The notes beneath the pieces are model-generated. The model was not told the origin of the DNA and did no database searches. It saw only the letters and a list, made by a program, of their open reading frames with translations. A stretch of 64,000 nucleotides of DNA from Nostoc sp. C052 (lineage in GTDB: Bacteria; Cyanobacteriota; Cyanobacteriia; Cyanobacteriales; Nostocaceae), in the NCBI RefSeq assembly GCF_013393905.1, contig NZ_CP040272.1:1302001-1366000 (forward strand), given 5' to 3'. Below are positions 18,446-28,022 of this stretch, piece by piece (the stretch's first letter is position 1; each line of letters begins with the position of its first letter). A program made the translations under genes and the position numbers.

Positions 18446-19917
18446 AAAAGCTGCTACATTACTTCGCTTGGAATACTGCAATTATCGCAATATGTTTATT
18501 TTGGATGCCAAAAGCGGATGCCCATCCTTTAGATAATTTTACCATCAATCACTACGCAGGAGTGCAGGTAGCAACCGATGGGGTGGGGATTGATTATGTT
18601 CTAGACATGGCAGAGATTCCGGCTTTTCAGGAAATTAATCACTTAGATACTAATCGCGATCGCAAAGCTGAACCTATAGAGACGGTTCAATACCCTAACC
18701 AAAAATGCCAGGAAGTCAACTCACATCTGGGACTGTTGATCGATAAACAGCCTTTACCACTGTCTTTGATCGAATCAACAGTGGAATTTCCTCCAGGTGT
18801 CGGAGGATTATCTACACTGCGGCTGAGTTGTAACTTTCAGGGAACAAGGGAGTTAGTTGGCGCGAATCAGTTAATCGAGTTTGAAGATCAGTTTTATCCA
18901 CAGCGCTTGGGCTGGCGTGAGATGACTGTGGCTGCAAATGGCGTGACCATTCAAGGTGATTTCACCTCTTTGAGTATCACCAACCGCTTGAGAGATTACC
19001 CCACTGAATTACTCAGCAGTCCTCTCGACCAGCGTCGGATTTCTTTTAAACTCAATCCGTCTCTGACATCGAGCGAACAAGCGCCTCCACCGGAAGTTAA
19101 ATCATCAAGCCGTTTAGATAATGCTTTGACAGGAAGAAGCAACGATATCTTCACTAGCCTAATTACCCAGGAAAATCATAATTTCCTGACTATCTTAATA
19201 GCTCTAGCGATCGCCTTTTTATGGGGTGGTTTACACGCCCTGTCCCCTGGTCATGGGAAAACGATAGTCGGTGCTTATCTAGTGGGTTCCCGTAGTAATG
19301 CCAAACACGCTCTATTCCTGGGGTTGACTGTGACGGTTACTCATACAGCTAGCATATTTCTTTTAGGGCTGGTAACACTTGGCACGTCTCAGTTTGTGCT
19401 GACTGAACAATTATACCCTTGGCTAAGTGTAATCTCTGGTCTGCTAGTAATTGGAATTGGTTTAAATTTGTTCATCAGTCGATTACAAGGTCATTCACAC
19501 GACCATGAGCATGAAAACCATCAACACAGCCACGACCACCATCATCACCATCATCACCACGAGCATTCGCATCTACCGTCTCACGGTGATGTAAGTTCCA
19601 TGAAGTGGTCTAGCCTACTAGCGCTGGGAATATCGGGCGGCTTGTTACCTTGTCCTTCAGCCTTAGTAGTGTTGCTGAGTGCGATCGCAATGGGACGAGT
19701 TGGCTTTGGACTAGCGCTAGTGTCTGCCTTTAGCTTAGGTCTAGCAGCAGTACTAACTGGAATCGGCTTAATGCTAGTCTACGCCAAAAATCGGTTTGAG
19801 CATTTGCCACTCCAGATCCCCAGGATCAAGATGTTACCCGTAGCAAGTGCCTTATGTATTACCCTAATTGGCTTAGGTATTACTTCACAGGCTTTGCTTG
19901 CTCATCCCTGGAACTAG
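18442..19917 (+). CDS. NicO-type nickel/cobalt transporter family protein with His-rich loop
   Basis: 491 residues. A signal sequence is followed by an extracytoplasmic domain (residues 25-235) that begins HPLDNFTINHYAGV. The membrane part has about six helices with the family motifs GGLHALSPGHGKT and GLTVTVTHT, and LALGISGGLLPCPSALVVL. Between helices lies a loop of about 30 residues (around 351-380) made largely of His with Asp/Glu (HDHHHHHHHHEHSH), typical of metal-binding regions. NicO/HupE-like proteins move nickel or cobalt; direction and metal are not determined here. Last of three translationally coupled genes with DUF4331 and TPR partners. Confidence 0.85.
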   Translation: MKKLLHYFAWNTAIIAICLFWMPKADAHPLDNFTINHYAGVQVATDGVGIDYVLDMAEIPAFQEINHLDTNRDRKAEPIETVQYPNQKCQEVNSHLGLLIDKQPLPLSLIESTVEFPPGVGGLSTLRLSCNFQGTRELVGANQLIEFEDQFYPQRLGWREMTVAANGVTIQGDFTSLSITNRLRDYPTELLSSPLDQRRISFKLNPSLTSSEQAPPPEVKSSSRLDNALTGRSNDIFTSLITQENHNFLTILIALAIAFLWGGLHALSPGHGKTIVGAYLVGSRSNAKHALFLGLTVTVTHTASIFLLGLVTLGTSQFVLTEQLYPWLSVISGLLVIGIGLNLFISRLQGHSHDHEHENHQHSHDHHHHHHHHEHSHLPSHGDVSSMKWSSLLALGISGGLLPCPSALVVLLSAIAMGRVGFGLALVSAFSLGLAAVLTGIGLMLVYAKNRFEHLPLQIPRIKMLPVASALCITLIGLGITSQALLAHPWN

Positions 19918-19974
19918 ATGAAAGTGCAATCATACAAAGCACTCAGTTTTGTAAAAATAACCTAGAACAACTAT

Positions 19975-20709
19975 ATGTCACAAGCAATTAAAGAATCCAT
20001 CGTCTCAGAAAACAATCTATCTCATCGCTCTACCAAGTTTTCCAAAATAGCCAAGCTTAAGAGTTTGAGTGAGTGTTCATTTAATTTTTGGCAAAAATCG
20101 CTCTTACGTTCAATCCCTATTGCCTCTGCTGCGATGCCTGGGTTGGGCGTAGCCATAGCTCTATCTGTAAGTTTTATTTTGCCATCTCAGGCATCCACCA
20201 TATCATATTCTGGTGATACAACAAACGCACCAACTTTTAACCGTCCGCAAACGGAAGGGTTTGAAGGTGGTACTAACCCACCCACATCACTTTCTAGTAA
20301 TGGCACCGCCGTCCCTTATTACAGCCAGCCTTTCTTTGTTGATACTACAGGCTCATATAATGTTGTAGGTTCTCAAGCTTTCCTGGGCATCCAGTTCTTG
20401 TACCAAAACAGCTTCAACCCAATTACCCCATTAGTTAATTTACTCAGTGGGAATGATCCTTTTCCAGATGAAGGCACATCTGGTTTTAGTGGCTTGAGCT
20501 TAACTGCCAATAATCAATATTTTTTAGTCACTACTGGATTTGACAATAGCAATAACAGTTTTGGTACTTTTACCAATACCATCACAGGCCCTGGCAATAT
20601 TACACTTGTCCCCGAACCTTCTTCAATGGCCAGCACAGTAGTCTTTGGGATTATTGGTAGCACATTGATACTAAAGCACAAACTAAAAAAGCTAAAATCT
20701 GTCAATTAA
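19975..20709 (+). CDS. PEP-CTERM sorting-domain protein
   Basis: 244 residues. An N-terminal signal region (SIPIASAAMPGLGVAIALSV, cleavage near SQA) and a C-terminal VPEPSS motif followed by a hydrophobic helix and the basic tail KHKLKKLK define a PEP-CTERM exosortase substrate. The middle is rich in Asn, Thr, Ser and Gly, like other exported or extracellular-matrix proteins of the class. It lies 57 bp after the NicO-type gene on the same strand and may belong to that unit. Confidence 0.85.
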   Translation: MSQAIKESIVSENNLSHRSTKFSKIAKLKSLSECSFNFWQKSLLRSIPIASAAMPGLGVAIALSVSFILPSQASTISYSGDTTNAPTFNRPQTEGFEGGTNPPTSLSSNGTAVPYYSQPFFVDTTGSYNVVGSQAFLGIQFLYQNSFNPITPLVNLLSGNDPFPDEGTSGFSGLSLTANNQYFLVTTGFDNSNNSFGTFTNTITGPGNITLVPEPSSMASTVVFGIIGSTLILKHKLKKLKSVN

Positions 20710-20738
20710 CCTCCGAAGGAATCACCCAAATTTATTAC

Positions 20739-20846
20739 TTATACCAATTCTCTGTAAACTTGCACTTAATAACTAATTTATTTTTTTGCGTATTTTAGAG
20801 TTTGTTGAATAAATATTAAGTGCATATTGATGGATAATTGGTATTA
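20739..20846. repeat. Imperfect long inverted repeat, MITE-like
   Basis: Outer arms ATACCAATT (20741-20749) and AATTGGTAT (20836-20844) and inner arms TGCACTTAATA (20761-20771) and TATTAAGTGCA (20814-20824) pair over about 30 bases with a few mismatches. A compact element of about 105 bp with no coding capacity directly after the PEP-CTERM gene. It could be a miniature transposable element or serve as the terminator of the operon. Confidence 0.45.
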
Positions 20847-20984
20847 ACTTAACGGACAATCATCTGTTAATGGCTGAATCTAAAATTCCAAAACTAGTCA
20901 TAACTAAAGATAGTCGTAGTTTATCTGAATTCATTGCTAGTTGTATATGATGAGTTTGTCATAAAATCTTATTTTGAGGAAAAT

Positions 20985-21095
20985 ATGAAACGATTTATCT
21001 TCATTTCTTTAATAACTGCTTTGTGCATAATCGGCTACTTTGAAATTAACTTGTCACAAGCTGAAAAACTTTTTTGGCTGAATTTGAGTCTTTGA
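20985..21095 (+). CDS. Possible 36-residue membrane peptide
   Basis: ATG at 20985 preceded by GAGGA at proper spacing opens a 36-codon frame: MKRFIFISLITALCIIGYFE followed by INLSQAEKLFWLNLSL. The basic start plus hydrophobic stretch resembles a signal peptide or single-span microprotein. It may be the leftover 5' end of a larger exported-protein gene. No homologue known to me. Confidence 0.3.
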   Translation: MKRFIFISLITALCIIGYFEINLSQAEKLFWLNLSL

Positions 21096-21146
21096 AATCC
21101 TCCCTCACGAAATTATTTCCCACTCCGCCCTCGTAATTTTCGCTGA

Positions 21147-23375
21147 TTAGCTAATTTCTCTTTGCCATAAAATATCTGTAACTCTTGTCATCCCAGCTTT
21201 TAGATGACGGCGATACGTACTGAAAGGCAAATCTAGTAATTCAGCTGCTTGTTCTTGCGTGGCGGCGGGATTTAAATAAGTTCGATAAACAGCGCGGTAG
21301 AGTTTTTCATCACGCGGGGATGATTGCAAGGATTCAACTGCTTGTTTCACCAGATTTTGTAAAACTTCAACGCGTTGGCTTTGTCCACCCCAGGCATCGC
21401 GTCGGTGGACAAAGTGCGGCTTCTCGTCGGAGAGTTGCGTTTCCTTTGGACTCTCGCTCATACTTGCTTTTGTGGCAACTTGTTCTGACACGCTTTGCGA
21501 GAGTACTTCGTACACGCTCCGCGATCGCACTAATGGATTATTCTGTAATACATCAGGACAACTAAAGTTACGTAACGCATTCTGCACCGCCTCCACAAAT
21601 TCTGGCTGACTAAGAACTAACAGAGGTTCACCGACTGGAGTATTATCTACAGATTCTCCGGCAGTTGTAACCTCTTTTCGGGCTAAAATTTCCTTCCATG
21701 CCGCAGGTGATACAATTCGCCAGTCATGCCCATAAACTCCATAGTGTCTTCCCCCAACTGTAAAATCGGTTTCAGAAAGTCGTGTTAAGTCGAAGTAGTT
21801 CAACATTGCTGTCCAACTATCTGCTTGGGCACAAGGTAGAAAGGTGTATGCTAACCCCGGTGTGTTCTGAAAATACTGCACAAAATTAATGAAAATTAGA
21901 CTTTGGGTGAGGGAAACAGCTTGATAGGTGTCCCGCGCCATCCAGAAGCGGAAAATAGTTGCACCTTCGCTAGGGCGTAATGGTGCATGGGTTTGGAGAT
22001 ATTGCCAAGACGCAAGAGCGCCCGGATCTGCACTCAAATCTTCAACAGTTGCTGTGTGCAATGCCACCATCATTGCAAATCCCGCAGGTTCGGAGTGCAA
22101 GTCACGAAATACTACTACATTCTCCGGTTGGCGCTTCAACCAGTGATCTGCTATTTTTGCTGATTCTTCGCCTTCGTATTCTGCTACCATCCCCAGCAGT
22201 GCGGTTTTGTCAGTTTCTCGCAGTGAGTCTGTCAATAAACTACTTTGCTCACCCCAGGTGAAACAGGATCGAATCGCCGAGTTATCCCGATGCAAAAAAA
22301 TATAATCAAGTAGCACTCGATGCTTTTCTTGCCCTTGGGTTTGTCCTAGTCGTTTAGTATAATATTGACGCGCTCGGTGGTGTAATTCCGTGTAAAATTC
22401 CGAATTACGCCAACGCAAGTCAGCAATTAAAACTTCGCGTGCTAAATCGTGGGGAAATAAACCCAATTGCCCCGATTCGATAAACGACAGTCCGCGCAAC
22501 CACTCAAATAAATCGTGAACATCAAGTATTTCCCCTAAAGAGTGAGCCTCACTAGCTAAAGTATTTTGAGGCACAGCCAATATTTGATTTAGTGCGGCTT
22601 CAGTAGTCAGCCGGATCACCGCACAAGCTTCTAAAGCTATACGGTGTTGGGGCGTTGGTACTTCTTTGATGAATCTTGACAACAGTGTTTTAACAACATT
22701 GGGAGCAGATTCTGCTTGAAAAGAGATTTCTTTTCCCTGAGCAAATACCTCAGCAACCAAAGATAATGCTAGAGGATGTCCGTGGGTAAAATCTAGAATC
22801 GCCTGGTGTTGTGTGGTGGGAATATCTCGTGTGGTCAGATAAGTTTGACTTTCTTCTGGGGTCAGGTTGCGTAGGGGCAACGTGTGCATTAAAGCTTGCC
22901 AACCTGGATCGCTACACCAACCAGATGAGAGAGGATTGCGTCCAGCAATCACAATTAAGGTATTAACAGACAAATGGGGTAAGAATACTTCCCGCAGCCA
23001 TTCATCTAACTGGGTAATAGCTTCATAAGTATCAATTAAAATTACATTACGTTCTTCTCTTTGCGCTAGCACATCCAGAGGCGAATCTGATTCATTCAAT
23101 GCCATCAACGAATGCAACGTGCTAATAAAAGATTCTGGCGCGGCTTCTATATTACGTCCTTCTACGTAGATAGTTGAGATTTTTGACCGTTCACAAAACC
23201 GTAAAAACTGCTGCATCAGGGTTGTCTTGCCCACACCGCCAGGGCCAAAGACGTGCAAAATGTGAAAAGGTAATTCTCTTGATGCGATCGCATCAAGAAA
23301 TAGCTCCACTTCCCGCTCACGTCCTACAAATCTGCGGTTTCGTTCTGCACTTAGTCGCTGTAATAGAGATGTCAT
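21147..23375 (-). CDS. STAND/AAA-type ATPase with C-terminal helix-turn-helix
   Basis: About 742 residues. The N-terminus has FVGREREVELFLDAI, Walker A GPGGVGKTTL (about residues 45-54), a Walker B-like NVILIDTYEAI and the downstream AGRNPLS and HGHPLALSL motifs of signal-transduction ATPases with numerous domains. The C-terminal 60 residues (AATQEQAAELLDLPFSTYRRHLKAGMTRV) look like a winged or sigma-region-4-like helix-turn-helix, so a transcription regulator is likely. The start is placed at the second ATG because the AAGGAAGGG site abuts the first. A linker around residues 610-660 contains sequence derived from Nostocales palindromic repeats (for example CGAGAGTACTTCGTACACGC near 21500). 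Target genes unknown; it stands alone. Confidence 0.7.
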   Translation of the reverse strand: MTSLLQRLSAERNRRFVGREREVELFLDAIASRELPFHILHVFGPGGVGKTTLMQQFLRFCERSKISTIYVEGRNIEAAPESFISTLHSLMALNESDSPLDVLAQREERNVILIDTYEAITQLDEWLREVFLPHLSVNTLIVIAGRNPLSSGWCSDPGWQALMHTLPLRNLTPEESQTYLTTRDIPTTQHQAILDFTHGHPLALSLVAEVFAQGKEISFQAESAPNVVKTLLSRFIKEVPTPQHRIALEACAVIRLTTEAALNQILAVPQNTLASEAHSLGEILDVHDLFEWLRGLSFIESGQLGLFPHDLAREVLIADLRWRNSEFYTELHHRARQYYTKRLGQTQGQEKHRVLLDYIFLHRDNSAIRSCFTWGEQSSLLTDSLRETDKTALLGMVAEYEGEESAKIADHWLKRQPENVVVFRDLHSEPAGFAMMVALHTATVEDLSADPGALASWQYLQTHAPLRPSEGATIFRFWMARDTYQAVSLTQSLIFINFVQYFQNTPGLAYTFLPCAQADSWTAMLNYFDLTRLSETDFTVGGRHYGVYGHDWRIVSPAAWKEILARKEVTTAGESVDNTPVGEPLLVLSQPEFVEAVQNALRNFSCPDVLQNNPLVRSRSVYEVLSQSVSEQVATKASMSESPKETQLSDEKPHFVHRRDAWGGQSQRVEVLQNLVKQAVESLQSSPRDEKLYRAVYRTYLNPAATQEQAAELLDLPFSTYRRHLKAGMTRVTDILWQREIS

Positions 23376-23620
23376 TGCCATCCCTTCCTTAAATTTTACG
23401 TAGGATTACTGTTTTAAAGTATGAAGGATATTTTTGATTTCTAAAATCTACTTTGACAAAATTTATAAATAATGTTGATAGTGGTAAATATCTAGCGATC
23501 GCCAATTCTCATTTTAAGGTTTCATGACATTAAACCCCTTGCAGCAAGCAGGGTTGATAAATTCCTAACCAATGCAGCGATCATCCCTGTAATTAATTGG
23601 GAGCTTTGTGAGGATGTTAC

Positions 23621-26600
23621 CTAAACCACCACCAACCAATCGCACACCACAGACCTACACTCGTCTGCAAACTTAACCCAAATCTGCCACTGCTCCAAAT
23701 AGCCATTCCAGTAAGGCTCACCATCAGCAACGCCAATAGCCTCGCCAACCTTGGAGACTAACTCGCTGTAGCAAGAGCCAATACTGTCCAAGCCTTGCTG
23801 CAATTTCAGTTTCAGTCCTTTCCAGGCTTGTGCTTGGGGACTGGACACTATCTCTTCTAATATTTGGGAGGTTGTGTCAATATCTGGTGTTTGTAACTCT
23901 ATATTGTTCGTGACTGACACCAACTCACTAGAAAACGCTTCATCTCGATTTAACCACTGCCCAAAAATTGAATTACGCTGATCATCAGGGGCAACAAACC
24001 GATAGACGCACTCCCGATTTTCACGCTTACCCAACCGAACAACGTAGTTCAACTTCAAATCAATTTTGGCAAGTAGTTTTTGTGCGATCGCTATCGGTGT
24101 GTGTTTTTCTGAAATCGTTACATTCAAGTAATTCTTGATAACGTGCCGATGCTTTACAGCCAGCGCTTTAAACTCCACCAACTTCTCGTCACTTCCACGT
24201 AACTGAACGTCTGGCTTAAGAAACTGCAACAGATTCAGATTTTCGAGTAACAGTACAGCCGGCAATAGCTGCCCCTTGTTAAAATCCGGTTTCCAAACCG
24301 AATTCTCTCCCGCCTCTAACTGCGCCTTAGCCCGTTTAGCATCACGGTTCGTCAAAAACTCTCGCCCCAGTGTCAAATAATAGTGCATCCGCAGTTGGGG
24401 ATACCAGCCGTCGTCATCCTTCTCAACCAAATCAGGCGTAACTTCAATTTCATAGCGACGAGACAATTCCGCCTTGCGCTGCTGATGTCGTTCGGTTTTC
24501 GTTTTCGCCCTTGTGTCTTGCAGCTTCTTAAGTTCGGCATCAGAGATAGTCGGAGAATCCGCGATCGCCTGACATTCCGCAGCATACAATTCAACAGATG
24601 CCGCCTTAACCGACTCGATTACTGCCCCACTTTCATCGTCATCAACATCGTCGGCATCAATAATGGTGTAGCCATCTTCGACCAAACCCGCAAGCACTGA
24701 TTCCCGATAGCGCCGCATCTCAACGTTGATGACAGAACCACGCTTACCCCAAGTCTGCAAAGATTCGGGCTGAAAATTCTGGTTAACAAAGCTGTAATCG
24801 TCATTATCCGCAGTCGACAATAGCGCAATGTTAGCCTGTGTTGCGACGTGCTGACTTCTGAGCAATCCTCCGATGGATGTGGAACCATTGCCCACAACCG
24901 ACATCTCCCACTCTCGCACCCAAATGTGACGGTCAACAGTTTCCCTAACCCTTGCCAACATCTGACGCACAGAGTTAACCGGCTGCACTCCCTGAAAAAT
25001 CCCCCAAACACCATCAAAATGCCCTCGAATATCAATGCTGACCCCAGTTTCTAAACTTGGAGATGCGATAACTAAATCATACTGGGTGAGAATTTCGTTC
25101 AGATGAGCGATACAACCGAAAGCCGCATGAGAGGGATCAGCAACGGATTCACTATCAATTCTCAGGATTCGCAGGTGAGGGAATTTGCGGCGAAAGCGTT
25201 CTTCCAGAGCTTGGGTTCCCCATTTGGACTTGGCTTTCTGAGCAGAGCAACACAATAGATGATGCCCTCCTTTGGCTATCGCTTTGTCCAGTGCCGCAAT
25301 CAAATTCTTCGGGTTACTGCCAGAGTAGTTGTAACAGTTGCCTGCTATGTGCCGATAATTGTTGACGATGAGAAAGGGATTAACCCGATATTCTCCCGCA
25401 AGAGAAAGAACGTATTTCACATCTGTGTCGGAAACATCGGCACTAGACAGGTAAATCTTTCCCTGACTGCTGCCCAAAACATTCTGTACCAGTTGTTTGA
25501 GATTTTTGAGAACGGACACCCGACGTTTTTGCACTTCAGTACCAGAGTTGAGCAAATGCCAGAATACTTGGTCGCATTCATCAATAATAATGACATCATT
25601 TGCCCAGTCATTGGGGTTGAATCGCGCCTGACTTTCTTGATGCAGTGAATCAACACACACCCCGTATCCCAACAATGTGCCTGTTTCATTAGTGCGGACT
25701 TCGGTAATATAGTTAACACCAAACCTATTACACAGCGCCTCACCTAGCTGAATGCGATGAGTAATGATTAATACTCGTCTCTCTTGGTCGTGTGCTTTCG
25801 CCACCTCAGTTGCCAGCCATTCGGTTTTACCAGTGCCTTTGGGAGCTTTGAGGATAATCAGCTTTTCACCTTCGGGGACGAGAAGCTGACCCAAGAATCT
25901 TTGGTTGAGTGCGATCGCAGGTGGATAAGTCAGCAGAGTAAACAGCTTGATTTCCCACAACTCCAGTGCAACAGCCGTGTTGTAGAGTGCATCAAATACT
26001 GGCTGACCCTTGGCGACGATAAAATCATCAACCCCTTTAGAAGCCCCTAGCGGTAAATCTATCACCCGCAGCGAACAGCCCTCATTTACCAGCAGCCGTC
26101 CCATACGACTGATAGCAGTTCTTACCCGTTGGACTGTTTCAGGTTTGTTGTCTTGGTCAAAGCAAATGTTGACCTGTCGCCCCTGTGTTGCAAAATATTT
26201 CAAGTCGGGAATCAGGGATGGTTTACTAATAGCGTTACCGTACTCATCTTGGGGGGTGCGGTATCCTGCGTTGACACCGGGGATAGCGATCGCAGCATAA
26301 CCAGCAGTTAATAATGCCCCCGCTTTCTTGACACCTTCCACGATTGTGACTGGTACATTATGCCTCCAAACCCAGTGCCAGAAACCACCAGGATGCTGTA
26401 AGTCTTCCTCTGTGATGGGGATGCCGCTACGATTGGAAACTTTCACCCAAATGCGATTTGGTACTAAGAGGAAGAAAGCGCGTGTCTCTTCTCTGTAAGG
26501 ATGCTCGTACTTGATGAATTTGTGAATTTTCTGGCGATCGCGTCGGGGATGGTCGGGTTTGAAACAGCCCCACATCATACTGACGTAGTTGTTGAGCGGG

Positions 26601-26833
26601 TCAACGCCACTGCACCACCAGCCGCCGAGTTCAATGTGCTGGTATTTTTTCAAATCGCGATCGCGTAATCGTCCATCGTTGCGACGGGAGATTTTGGGAC
26701 TGTAGAGCAGATATTCGTAAGGTGTTGTGCCGTAGAGCGAACGCACATTCAGAGCAATGATTTCTTCGTCAACCCCGCTACTGAGCCACTCTTGTAGGTG
26801 CTTGGCTTGAGAATCAGATTCGATTATACGCAT
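23621..26833 (-). CDS. DUF3854-type plasmid replication protein (primase-like plus helicase ATPase)
   Basis: About 1070 residues. The start at 26833 follows an AGAGGG site; an ATG 16 codons upstream is an alternative. Order of parts: an N-terminal domain with GGWWCSGVDPLNNYVSMMWG; a toprim-like DUF3854 region (VTIVEGVKKAGALL, AIPGVNAGYR, ICFDQDNKPETV, KGVDDFIV); a superfamily 2 helicase-like core with Walker A APKGTGKTEW, Walker B DVIIIDECDQV and an arginine-rich motif QPVNSVRQMLARVRET; then a long C-terminal region ending in SVVCDWLVVV. This architecture is common to large cyanobacterial plasmids and is taken to initiate replication. It is the only apparently intact copy in the window; fragments of related genes lie at 5.6, 11.4, 12.0, 13.8 and 14.1-15.5 kb. 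Confidence 0.8.
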   Translation of the reverse strand: MRIIESDSQAKHLQEWLSSGVDEEIIALNVRSLYGTTPYEYLLYSPKISRRNDGRLRDRDLKKYQHIELGGWWCSGVDPLNNYVSMMWGCFKPDHPRRDRQKIHKFIKYEHPYREETRAFFLLVPNRIWVKVSNRSGIPITEEDLQHPGGFWHWVWRHNVPVTIVEGVKKAGALLTAGYAAIAIPGVNAGYRTPQDEYGNAISKPSLIPDLKYFATQGRQVNICFDQDNKPETVQRVRTAISRMGRLLVNEGCSLRVIDLPLGASKGVDDFIVAKGQPVFDALYNTAVALELWEIKLFTLLTYPPAIALNQRFLGQLLVPEGEKLIILKAPKGTGKTEWLATEVAKAHDQERRVLIITHRIQLGEALCNRFGVNYITEVRTNETGTLLGYGVCVDSLHQESQARFNPNDWANDVIIIDECDQVFWHLLNSGTEVQKRRVSVLKNLKQLVQNVLGSSQGKIYLSSADVSDTDVKYVLSLAGEYRVNPFLIVNNYRHIAGNCYNYSGSNPKNLIAALDKAIAKGGHHLLCCSAQKAKSKWGTQALEERFRRKFPHLRILRIDSESVADPSHAAFGCIAHLNEILTQYDLVIASPSLETGVSIDIRGHFDGVWGIFQGVQPVNSVRQMLARVRETVDRHIWVREWEMSVVGNGSTSIGGLLRSQHVATQANIALLSTADNDDYSFVNQNFQPESLQTWGKRGSVINVEMRRYRESVLAGLVEDGYTIIDADDVDDDESGAVIESVKAASVELYAAECQAIADSPTISDAELKKLQDTRAKTKTERHQQRKAELSRRYEIEVTPDLVEKDDDGWYPQLRMHYYLTLGREFLTNRDAKRAKAQLEAGENSVWKPDFNKGQLLPAVLLLENLNLLQFLKPDVQLRGSDEKLVEFKALAVKHRHVIKNYLNVTISEKHTPIAIAQKLLAKIDLKLNYVVRLGKRENRECVYRFVAPDDQRNSIFGQWLNRDEAFSSELVSVTNNIELQTPDIDTTSQILEEIVSSPQAQAWKGLKLKLQQGLDSIGSCYSELVSKVGEAIGVADGEPYWNGYLEQWQIWVKFADECRSVVCDWLVVV

Positions 26834-26913
26834 ATTCCCTCTATTTTTTGACGCATGAAAATGGAGCGGCATTGCATCCATGCCGCCGATTCAACTTAAA
26901 GTGAAGAGTTTGT

Positions 26914-26941
26914 GCTGGCTATGAAATCCTCAATAGCCAGC
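26914..26941. terminator. Hairpin between alkB-like and replication genes
   Basis: GCTGGCTAT (26914-26922) pairs with ATAGCCAGC (26933-26941), nine base pairs with a ten-base loop. It lies after the stop of the AlkB-like gene's upstream neighbour region and before the replication gene's start on the minus strand. No strong T run follows, so termination is uncertain; it could also be a regulatory or origin-related structure. Confidence 0.4.
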
Positions 26942-26948
26942 TAAAGCG

Positions 26949-27548
26949 TTATTTCCCGCCTCCTGTGTGTGGTCGGAAGGTCAAATTAATTCGCGTGCTA
27001 ACAACTTTGTTGGTTTTGGGGACTTGGTGCAGATGAGTAGACTGACAGCCAGGGTGCATCACAAGCAAGCTCCCGTGTTCGAGCCAGAAATCAGTGAATT
27101 TGCTATTTCTCGGTTTGATTTGGAATTTGCGACATGAACCCAGGCTTACCGATGCGATTGCAGGGTTAGATCCCATCGATGGTTCGTTGTCTGCGTGCCA
27201 ACCAATCGAATCCTCTCCACTGCGGTATTGATTGCCGATGACGATGCGGAACTTATAGCCAGTTAGCGCAGTTATGCGATCGCGCAAGCTAGACAGAGCC
27301 TCTGTCCACCATAGTGGTTTCAAAAACACGCTATTCGAGTAGAGGTAATCACATCCGGCATCACCATAAATACATTCAAGGCGAGGGACGGTCATTGTTT
27401 TACCTGCGATCCTGATTTGATTCTGCTGCCACTCCAGTTTCAAGCAGTGTTGGTAGAGTTCATTGGCAAGTTCCTGGCTTAAGAAATCGGGGTAATAAGT
27501 GATGGGTAAAACTGCTACAGATTCAGAGAAAAGTGTGAGTTGTTGCAT
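26949..27548 (-). CDS. alkB: AlkB-like 2-oxoglutarate/Fe(II)-dependent dioxygenase
   Basis: 199 residues, usual length for short AlkB homologues. Motifs: the nucleotide-recognition lid region TVPRLECIYGD, iron ligands in GWHADNEP (HxD) and HLHQVPK (His), and 2-oxoglutarate-binding arginines in RINLTFR. The enzyme is expected to remove alkyl groups from DNA or RNA bases by oxidative demethylation; direct substrate unknown. It is upstream of the replication gene on the same strand, separated by 67 bp containing a hairpin, so a repair function carried with the replicon is likely. Confidence 0.88.
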   Translation of the reverse strand: MQQLTLFSESVAVLPITYYPDFLSQELANELYQHCLKLEWQQNQIRIAGKTMTVPRLECIYGDAGCDYLYSNSVFLKPLWWTEALSSLRDRITALTGYKFRIVIGNQYRSGEDSIGWHADNEPSMGSNPAIASVSLGSCRKFQIKPRNSKFTDFWLEHGSLLVMHPGCQSTHLHQVPKTNKVVSTRINLTFRPHTGGGK

Positions 27549-27577
27549 GGTAGTTCTCTCAAATTTTGAAACTGCTA

Positions 27578-28022
27578 TTAGTTCTGTTCGGCTTTAAAAA
27601 CCTCAACCAAAATACTTTCTGGATACAAACCGACTTTTCCAAAACGTGGATCATGAATGCGCTCTATTTCTATTCCTTGCTTCCGACACAATGCGCTTGC
27701 CTTTCGACCTTTAGCACCCGCTTCTTTAACAGATATTTCTAAACCTTGAAGATTAGCGAAACCAACAACACTATATTTATGTCCGCATGGTGTATTGAAA
27801 CGGTCTTGTTCAATTTCAACAGCTTTGAGTCTGTCTAGGATTTCAGTTTGTTGCTGTTGTTGTTCTAAAAAACGCTGTTCTTGTTCTGCAAGTTGTTGTG
27901 CTAAAGCCGCGAGTAACTGTATTTGTGTCATGGCTTTTAACTGGGTTTGGGTTTCAGCCTCTCGCGTTTTCACAACAAAATAACTTTGTGCTACTGCTAT
28001 CTCTGGTTTTCGTGGATCGCCG
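27578..28022 (-). pseudogene. 5'-truncated phage-antirepressor/DinD-like protein
   Basis: The recognisable part starts at about 28020 with GDPRKPEIAVAQSYF and KTRE, the segment that in DinD/P63C-type antirepressors follows a BRO-N-like domain. A Gln-rich coiled coil and a C-terminal domain (GHKYSVVGFANLQGLEIS, GRKASALCRKQGIEIERIHD, VGLYPESILVEVF) follow. Upstream of 28022 the frame stays open to an ATG at 28093 but encodes sequence unlike the family and antisense to the plus-strand fragment, so the real N-terminal domain is missing. Possibly still translated from an internal start. The source was probably a prophage or plasmid regulator. Confidence 0.55.

Noticed and set aside
19480..19580. 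CAC/CAT-rich stretch as a simple repeat
   Set aside because: It encodes the His-rich loop of the NicO-type transporter in frame.
24373..25743. Several overlapping frames on both strands inside the replication gene
   Set aside because: Shadows of the long minus-strand coding region.
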